A stretch of 10,542 nucleotides of DNA from positions 1 through 10,542 of the forward strand of contig SDVU01000786.1 in assembly GCA_016256075.1 (NCBI GenBank), read 5' to 3'. The notes below the pieces were generated by a model. It was not told the origin of the DNA. It ran no database searches and saw only the letters and a list, made by a program, of their open reading frames with translations. Position numbers and translations under genes: made by a program. This document shows positions 5,755 to 10,542 of this stretch, one piece after another. Position 1 is the first letter of the stretch. Every line of letters begins with the position of its first letter. Source of the DNA: Dictyocoela muelleri (taxonomy: Eukaryota > Microsporidia).

Positions 5755-7569
5755 ATGCCTCGAAACTTAAAATCTAATAAAATACAAAAAAAATCCGTTA
5801 CTGTCAAAAAAAGAAAATCATCCCTCACTAATTCAGAAAACGATGAAAATTTAAAAACTAAAAATGTTAAAAAACAAAAACTTCAATTAAAACAAACAAA
5901 AATAATTGGTAAAGATATAAAAAAGACTAAAATTAAGAATGAAAAAATTTCAGTTAAGGCCAATAATAAGCGATCTAAAATAATGAAAATTAATAATAAA
6001 AAGAAAATTAATGAAGATGATAAAAATGAAGAAGTTAATAATGAAGAAGTTAATAATGAAGAAGTTAAAAATGAATTTAATAATGAAGAAGTTAATAATG
6101 AAGAAGTTAATAATGAAGAAGTTAATAATGAAGATCCTATTGATTCTATTGATGATAATAATAATGATATTATTGATGATAATAATGTTCATAAAAAATT
6201 AAACGAGAAACAAACTAATAAAGACAAATCTGTTAGTGATAAAAAAAATAAAATTGAACCTGAAAAAAATAAAATTGATAAAGAAGCAAAACATAAAATT
6301 GATAAAGAATTAAAACATAAGAATGATAAATCAAATTCTTTGAATGATGAATCAAATTCTTTGGATGACGAATCAAATATTTTTGAAAACAACGTTAGTG
6401 TTAATAATAGCAAAAATATCAAATTAAATGAATTGGAAAAGGATTCTCGCCGTAAAGAATTTATAAGGAATAAATCGATTATACTTACTTCCGACTCAGA
6501 AACATCGATTTCTTACCATCTTGAAACAAAGAAACCTTCTCTAACAGAAATTTCTGTTGGGACCATATTGCTTGTTAGAAAAAATATGGATGGCAAGGAA
6601 AACGAGTTAAATGCTGAGGTTTTAGCCACGAAAGAAAATGAAATTTATGTCCATTATACTGATTTTAATCGCCGTCTTGATGAGTGGATCCCTTTATCAA
6701 TGGTTGTAAAGGTCACAGAATTACCTAAAAAGAAAAAAAGAAAAGACATGATGCCTGAAGATATTATCGGCTCGATACGAAACATAAATTACATTCAAAT
6801 CAACAATAAATTAATAAAGCCATGGTACTTTTCACCTTATCCTCGAAAAATCTGTCAAAATGATGTTGTTTATATTTGCGATTTTTGTCTATTTTATTTT
6901 GGTACGCCTGAAACTTATTTAAAACATGATTGTGGAATTCGTCATCCACCAGGAAATGAAATTTATAGAGACGGAAACTTAAGTTTCTTTGAATTAGATG
7001 GCCATATTCAAAAAAACTATTGTAGAAATTTAGCACTTCTATCCAAACTATTTCTCGACCACAAGACACTTTACTATGATGTTGATCCATTTATGTTTTA
7101 CATTCTCTGCAGACTTGAACCAACTGGGTATCACTTGGTAGGTTATTTTAGCAAAGAAAAAGTATCTATCCAAAATTACAACGTTGCATGTCTCTTGACA
7201 CTTCCATGCGAGCAAAGAAAAGGATATGGAAAGATTTTGATCGAATTTTCGTATCTTTTAAGTCGAAAAGAAAAAATGATTGCGTCTCCTGAAAAACCAT
7301 TAAGTGATTTAGGGTTACTCAGTTATTTGAGTTTCTGGAAAGATGCAATTTATACTTTTTTGAAAAATGAACATTCAATTGCAGAGATTTCAGCTGGAAC
7401 GGGAATCACTGAGGAAGATTTGATAAATGCGATGATTTATTTTAAAATTATAAAGATCGTTAAAGGTGTTCCTGTCTTTGTTAAAGGTGAGGGAAAAATG
7501 AGACTTGATGAAAATAAATTGGTTTGGGATGGATATAAATATAGTGATGGTGCTGTTAAGATGTTATAG
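5755..7569 (+). CDS. ESA1: MYST-family histone acetyltransferase, Esa1/Tip60 type
   Basis: Catalytic subunit of a NuA4-like complex; the family transfers acetyl from acetyl-CoA to lysines of histone H4 and H2A variants in the nucleus. Residues 1-260 are a Lys/Asn-rich, disordered extension with NNEEV repeats (91-126). A chromo barrel (Tudor-knot) domain follows at about 266-322 (YVHYTDFNRRLDEW). The MYST domain spans about 345-580: zinc finger C375, C378, H391, C393; the lysine that is autoacetylated in the family, K437 (DHKTLYYDVD); catalytic C479 (YNVAC); acetyl-CoA loop QRKGYG 487-492; catalytic E513 (SPEKPLSDLG). Spacing of K437, C479 and E513 equals that of yeast Esa1 K262, C304 and E338. 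At 604 residues it is longer than yeast Esa1 (445), entirely through the N-terminus. Oddity: the zinc finger has one residue between H and the last C instead of three. The start is set by the CCCC signal. The chromo barrel favours Esa1/Tip60 over Sas2, Sas3 or MOZ types. Confidence 0.96.
   Translation: MPRNLKSNKIQKKSVTVKKRKSSLTNSENDENLKTKNVKKQKLQLKQTKIIGKDIKKTKIKNEKISVKANNKRSKIMKINNKKKINEDDKNEEVNNEEVNNEEVKNEFNNEEVNNEEVNNEEVNNEDPIDSIDDNNNDIIDDNNVHKKLNEKQTNKDKSVSDKKNKIEPEKNKIDKEAKHKIDKELKHKNDKSNSLNDESNSLDDESNIFENNVSVNNSKNIKLNELEKDSRRKEFIRNKSIILTSDSETSISYHLETKKPSLTEISVGTILLVRKNMDGKENELNAEVLATKENEIYVHYTDFNRRLDEWIPLSMVVKVTELPKKKKRKDMMPEDIIGSIRNINYIQINNKLIKPWYFSPYPRKICQNDVVYICDFCLFYFGTPETYLKHDCGIRHPPGNEIYRDGNLSFFELDGHIQKNYCRNLALLSKLFLDHKTLYYDVDPFMFYILCRLEPTGYHLVGYFSKEKVSIQNYNVACLLTLPCEQRKGYGKILIEFSYLLSRKEKMIASPEKPLSDLGLLSYLSFWKDAIYTFLKNEHSIAEISAGTGITEEDLINAMIYFKIIKIVKGVPVFVKGEGKMRLDENKLVWDGYKYSDGAVKML
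6025..6132 (+). repeat. 15-bp in-frame repeat coding NNEEV
   Basis: Within the N-terminal extension of the acetyltransferase, a 15-bp unit (AATAATGAAGAAGTT) is repeated about seven times. One unit is altered to read KNEF, splitting the array into runs of three and three to four. The product is acidic (NNEEV), set between strongly basic stretches. Near-identity of the units implies recent slippage. Confidence 0.92.
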
Positions 7570-7589
7570 CAAAATATTTGTTTGTAATT

Positions 7590-7607
7590 AATAAATTTTT
7601 AAATAAA
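7590..7607 (+). terminator. Two candidate polyadenylation signals
   Basis: AATAAA occurs at 7590-7595 and again at 7602-7607, 21 and 33 bases after the stop codon of the acetyltransferase gene. The position suits a short 3' untranslated region. In so AT-rich a sequence the hexamer also arises by chance. Confidence 0.4.
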
Positions 7608-7703
7608 TATTAATTATAAATTTTCTTTCTATTTTAAACCCTGAAAAGTTATTTAAATTAATCAAGTTTAAAATGTAACGCGAGATGCGCGCAAACATAA
7701 TGA

Positions 7704-7880
7704 ATTTTTTGTAGAATCGATCCATATAAATCAAAAACCATTACCTATGAAGCTCTAATTTTAAAGGTTACCATTAATCACAAGGGTTTTATATTTTAAT
7801 TTTAAAATATTTGTTTCTTTATGGTTTGAAGCCGCTTTTAATTTTTTAAGCTGCTTTTGATTTTTGAAGCCACTTTTAAA
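7704..7880 (+). repeat. Left terminal inverted repeat of the Merlin element
   Basis: It pairs with 9405-9646 over most of its length, including ATCAAAAACCAT, TCTAATTTTAAAGGTTACC, ATTAATCACA and ATGGTTTGAAGCCGCTTTT. The inner part holds several imperfect copies of GAAGCCGCTTTTGATTTTT, likely subterminal repeats. Identity between arms is high though not perfect, indicating moderate age. Confidence 0.85.
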
Positions 7881-8671
7881 ATTTGAATCCGCTTTTGATA
7901 AAAAATTTAACCCTTATTTTTAAGATTTTCAAGATCATAAATAATTGGGGATGAAGATATTATTGAAATTAAAACGAGAGATAAATACTTGTGGAAGTAT
8001 TTAATAAACAAAAGTTTAAAAGCATGTTCAAAGGCACCAAATTTGATATTCTACAAGAAATGGTGTCTTTAAGTCTAATTGATAACAGAAAAAGATGTTC
8101 TTGTGACAATTAAAAGGGTTTAAATAAGAAAGGCAAAATATTAGACGGTTTTACATGGGATTGCCGAACTGGAAGCCGCGAAAAGAATTATCTGTGAGAA
8201 CAGTTTATTTTTTGAAGAATTGTCTACATTATTTGAAGAAATTATATTATTTTTACTTTTTTAGGTGTAAATATGATAGCCAAACATCAATTGGTAAATA
8301 TCTAGAATTAATAATAATGCCTTATTTCCAATGGGTTTAAATTTTCGAGCGGTCTGTAAAAAGATTCTTTTTGGGTTTGATATAAGATTAGGTGGAGTGG
8401 ATGCCGATTGAGTTTCTAAAGTATTTGAGATTGATGAATCTATCTTCTTTAAAGAAAGTATAATGTAAGAAGAAATAAAGAACTCCGGTGGGTTTTTGGA
8501 ATGATTGAACGAAATTCGAAAAAAAATATTATCTTAACTGTTCCCAATAGAATATCTGAAATTTTAATATTATTAATTAATCAATTTATTGAACCCGGGA
8601 CTACAATTATAAGTGATCAATGGAGATCTTTATTCAATTAAGAGATAATTATGAATTTAGTCATGAAACTA

Positions 8672-9139
8672 CATTGCCAGATAGCTCAGTGGTTAATACT
8701 CTTGAATGTAAATTTAAGTATTGTGCTTCGAATCACGCTGACGTCACTCTTTAATAAATAATGAGGGATTGACACTAAGCGGTCAAAACTATATAATTAT
8801 AGTATAATATACAGTTGTTCCAGTGTGGTATAGCTGATTAAGACTTGGTATAATATGACAATTAAGCAGAAGGGACTCTCTTAGGTGTGGGGAAAAGTGC
8901 GGCGACGCATCTCGGCAAAAAGCAGTTAAAAATAAAAATTCATGAAAAGCCACTAATTACCAGTATACTGCTGAGTCATTGATAAAACGAAAATCGCCTG
9001 TACAGCTGGGCTTCTGGGTAGCTTAAGAAGTAACGTATTATCGGAACACCAAGAACCAAAGGTCGAAGATCCAAGGTAGGAGACAGCTCTTCGGGTTGGC
9101 AGCTATGGATGTTGTCAGCATGCAATATATATAATATAT
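8672..9139 (+). mobile_element. tRNA-derived SINE, copy f, full length with target duplication
   Basis: This is the best copy and the reference for the family. It is flanked by a 13-bp duplication, AGTCATGAAACTA (8659-8671) and AGTCATGAGACTA (9140-9152), differing at one base, as expected from LINE-driven insertion. The order is: a tRNA-like head with A and B boxes (8682-8735), a body, the 22-bp conserved core (8976-8997), a closing segment GATGTTGTCAGCATG and an AT-rich tail CAATATATATAATATATA. It interrupts the Merlin transposase, whose reading resumes after the second duplication copy. It encodes no protein, and no LINE that could share its tail is present in the window. Confidence 0.88.
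8682..8735 (+). promoter_or_regulatory. Internal RNA polymerase III promoter of SINE f
   Basis: The A box TAGCTCAGTGGTTA (8682-8695) fits the TRGYNNARNNGG consensus. The B box GCTTCGAATCA (8725-8735) matches GGTTCGANNCC with two differences. Starts are 43 bases apart, a normal tRNA spacing. Between them CTTGAA (8701-8706) and TTTAAG (8713-8718) can pair around a six-base loop, resembling an anticodon arm. The acceptor stem and D stem no longer pair well, so this is tRNA-derived and not a tRNA gene. The parent tRNA cannot be told with confidence. Confidence 0.75.
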
Positions 9140-9404
9140 AGTCATGAGACTATCATCACTCCTTAAATTTTATGTCTCCTGAAAATCATCTAGTACAAAC
9201 TGAAAATATCGAAAATCATTGGTTAGATGCTAAAAGAAAACTTAAGAATCAATATGGATCTCGTAGAAACATACTTTCTGGTTATTTAATGGAGTTAAGA
9301 TTAAGTTAAAATATCATAATAAAATGAAAAGATTTTGTAATTTTATTGTATCAAAATCATCTCTATTTTAATACATATTATAACATTGTTCCTATCTTTT
9401 TTTA

Positions 9405-9646
9405 TAAAGTAGCTTCAAAAATCAAAAGCGGCTTCAAACCATAAAGAACCACATATATATATATATATATTTCTATTATTTAAATTTGGTAAAATTTTAC
9501 ATTTCAATTTATATAATAAAAATATTTATTTATATATAAATATTTAAAAATTAAAATTCATAACCCCTGTGATTAATGGTAACCTTTAAAATTAGACCTT
9601 CATAGGTCATGGTTTTTGATTTACATGGATCGATCCTACAAAAAAT
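9405..9646 (-). repeat. Right terminal inverted repeat of the Merlin element
   Basis: It is the inverted partner of 7704-7880. Relative to the left arm it carries extra AT-rich sequence at about 9452-9540, including an AT dinucleotide run at 9452-9471, which accounts for its greater length. Confidence 0.82.
9452..9471. repeat. AT dinucleotide microsatellite
   Basis: About ten AT repeats inside the right terminal repeat of the Merlin element, absent from the left arm, so gained after insertion. Confidence 0.85.
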
Positions 9647-9771
9647 CGGAGTTGGAGTACTAATATCATACACAATTTGGGGTGCACAATTTTTTTTTAA
9701 AAAATACCTTTGTTCCACATAAAATGAAATTTTAAAAATAAAGAAAATAATAAAAAAAAATCAAATTACTT

Positions 9772-10490
9772 TTATTTAGCCAAGAAAATCAGCCTTTTAA
9801 GCAAGTCAGTTTTCTCATTTCTTATAAAAGAGTATAAGTTTAAAAATTTTTGAATAAGCCTTTCATCTCTATATCTTTTAGGGATGAAACATTTTATATC
9901 TACCCAAAATCCTTCAATAGTATTAGTATGTACACCCGTAATTGGGTCCACGAAGTTAAGGCTATGTTTCACCATACTATGCACATATTTATTTCCCAAT
10001 TCAAGATATGCCCTCCAATTATCCGTATGTACAATGCTTCCCTCTCTAACATGTCTTAAAATCGAGGTAACAATGTATTTGATTTTCTATTACGTACATT
10101 ATATAAAATTATCTTATTTGATCCTCGCTCTAACATACCTAAAACCCAGGATCCTTTAATTAATCGTCCCCTATTATATTTTATTTTTCCGAATTTAGAT
10201 TCATCGATTTCAATTACACTATTAACACACCTATTATAATATTATCTTGATAATCTTTTAAAAGCTCGCTTATAGAAATAATAATTCATCTCACTGTTTT
10301 CCTGGAAACATCATATCTAATAGAAATATCTTTAATCTTATTGTCAGACAAAATATCCTCGATTATAAATAATGCATCTAAAAAGTTAATTCGAGAATTA
10401 AAAATGACGTGAGTCGTTAGAGTGCGGTTGTATCGCAGGTAGTATTCTATTATACTTTTACAAGGCCTGGAACCGTCTTCTCTACTAAAA
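9772..10490 (-). pseudogene. Second Merlin transposase (ISXO2/IS1595-like), broken, different lineage
   Basis: Read right to left. The N-terminal region starts near 10490 and includes the helix-turn-helix-like block LSDNKIKDISIRYDVSRKTV (about 10295-10355). The catalytic core follows: VIEIDESKFGKIKYNRGR, with the first Asp near 10203, then GSWVLGMLERGSNKIILYNV (about 10098-10157), GSIVHTDNWRAYLEL with the second Asp (about 10000-10045), and HSLNFVDPITGVHTNTIEGF with the third catalytic Glu near 9914. It ends at TAA (9772-9774). All DDE positions survive, but an in-frame TGA (10286-10288) and two frame changes, near 10220 and near 10055, show it is not functional. Motif conservation is better than in the copy at 8024-9309, so it is probably younger. 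The element continues past the window; its 3' end probably lies in 9647-9771, where I could not define a terminal repeat. Confidence 0.9.
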
Positions 10491-10542
10491 TAATTATAAT
10501 TATTAAAATATTTGTTTGAATATTGTTTATTAATGTTTATAT

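Larger units (their letters stand above)
8024..9309 (+). pseudogene. Merlin transposase (ISXO2/IS1595-like), broken and split by a SINE
   Basis: DDE-type transposase remnant that once cut and pasted its element. From ATG 8024 an N-terminal zinc-ribbon-like part is readable (RKRCSCDN, then DGFTWDCR near 8145-8170, and a degraded helix segment after it). The core follows: VFEIDES with the first catalytic Asp near 8433, GMIERNSKKNIILTVPNR near 8500-8553, and GTTIISDQWRS with the second Asp near 8600-8632. After the SINE, the C-terminus continues at 9153-9309 (NIENHWLDAKRKLKNQYG, holding the third catalytic residue Glu), ending at TAA 9307-9309. At least one internal stop near 8118, several frame changes and the SINE insertion show that it is dead. 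The ending DAKRKLKNQYG differs from the transposase at 9772-10490, so the two are separate lineages. Confidence 0.85.
7704..9646 (+). mobile_element. Decayed Merlin DNA transposon with long terminal inverted repeats
   Basis: This 1.9-kb element has matching inverted ends: ATTTTTTGTAGAATCGATCC at 7704 and its near complement ending at 9646. They carry a broken Merlin/IS1595-type transposase on the plus strand (8024-9309) and a later SINE insertion (8672-9139). The remainder, about 1.46 kb, is a normal size for a Merlin element. I cannot see an 8-bp target duplication (left flank CATAATGA, right flank CGGAGTTG), so one or both outer borders may be eroded or misplaced by a few bases. It lies about 135 bases after the acetyltransferase stop. 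Confidence 0.8.

Noticed and set aside
8155-8340. Plus-strand open frame of 61 codons
   Set aside because: It is an out-of-frame reading of the decayed Merlin transposase region.
8676-8745. A functional tRNA gene
   Set aside because: A and B boxes are present, but the acceptor and D stems do not pair and the same sequence recurs with a long shared body, so it is a SINE head.
7696-9654. 8-bp target duplication for the larger Merlin element
   Set aside because: The flanks CATAATGA and CGGAGTTG do not match, so I give no duplication and leave the outer borders approximate.
9850-10159. Two plus-strand open frames
   Set aside because: They are antisense to the well-conserved Merlin transposase on the minus strand.
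10286-10288. TGA read as Trp (altered genetic code)
   Set aside because: It lies in a transposase with frame changes, and neither host gene has an in-frame TGA, so ordinary decay explains it.

Overview
The window looks like a stretch of AT-rich microsporidian nuclear DNA, probably from an expanded, transposon-loaded genome rather than a compact one. The reasons are two intronless genes with very high A+T, both starting a few bases after a run of four or five C (the microsporidian CCC-type start signal), Asn/Lys-rich low-complexity tracts, and IS1595/Merlin-type transposases, which are known in microsporidia. The assignment is an inference; no rRNA or other phylogenetic marker is present.

There are only two host genes, both on the + strand. 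Positions 1416-2762 encode a 448-residue protein that I do not recognise, with six 10-residue Asn-rich repeats. Positions 5755-7569 encode an Esa1/Tip60-type MYST histone acetyltransferase with chromo barrel, zinc finger and acetyl-CoA domain, plus a roughly 260-residue basic, repetitive N-terminal extension. A 13-bp minisatellite of about 18 units ends some 55 bases before its start codon. The two genes show no obvious functional link.

Most of the rest is mobile DNA. One family, about 450-470 bp long, occurs six times: 1-167 (-), about 185-637 (+), 901-1352 (-), 2873-4272 (-), 4519-5320 (-) and 8672-9139 (+). Its head has RNA polymerase III A and B boxes like a tRNA gene, its body has a 22-bp core found in five copies, and its tail is AT-rich. 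The copy at 8672-9139 has a 13-bp target duplication (12/13 identical), so I call the family a tRNA-derived SINE. The copy at 2873-4272 was later hit by three foldback elements: 3282-3629, 3636-3984 and 4012-4258. All start with GG and have 8-bp target duplications, as expected of Merlin-family MITEs. The copy at 4519-5320 holds a hAT-type MITE (4935-5265).

The right third holds two decayed Merlin transposons of different lineages. One (7704-9646) has long terminal inverted repeats and a + strand transposase split by a SINE. The other (9772 to beyond 10490) has a - strand transposase and runs off the window. Together they show a layered history: Merlin element, then SINE inside it, and elsewhere SINE, then foldback MITE, then a second MITE at its edge. 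Stretches 638-900 and 4273-4518 hold nothing I can identify.
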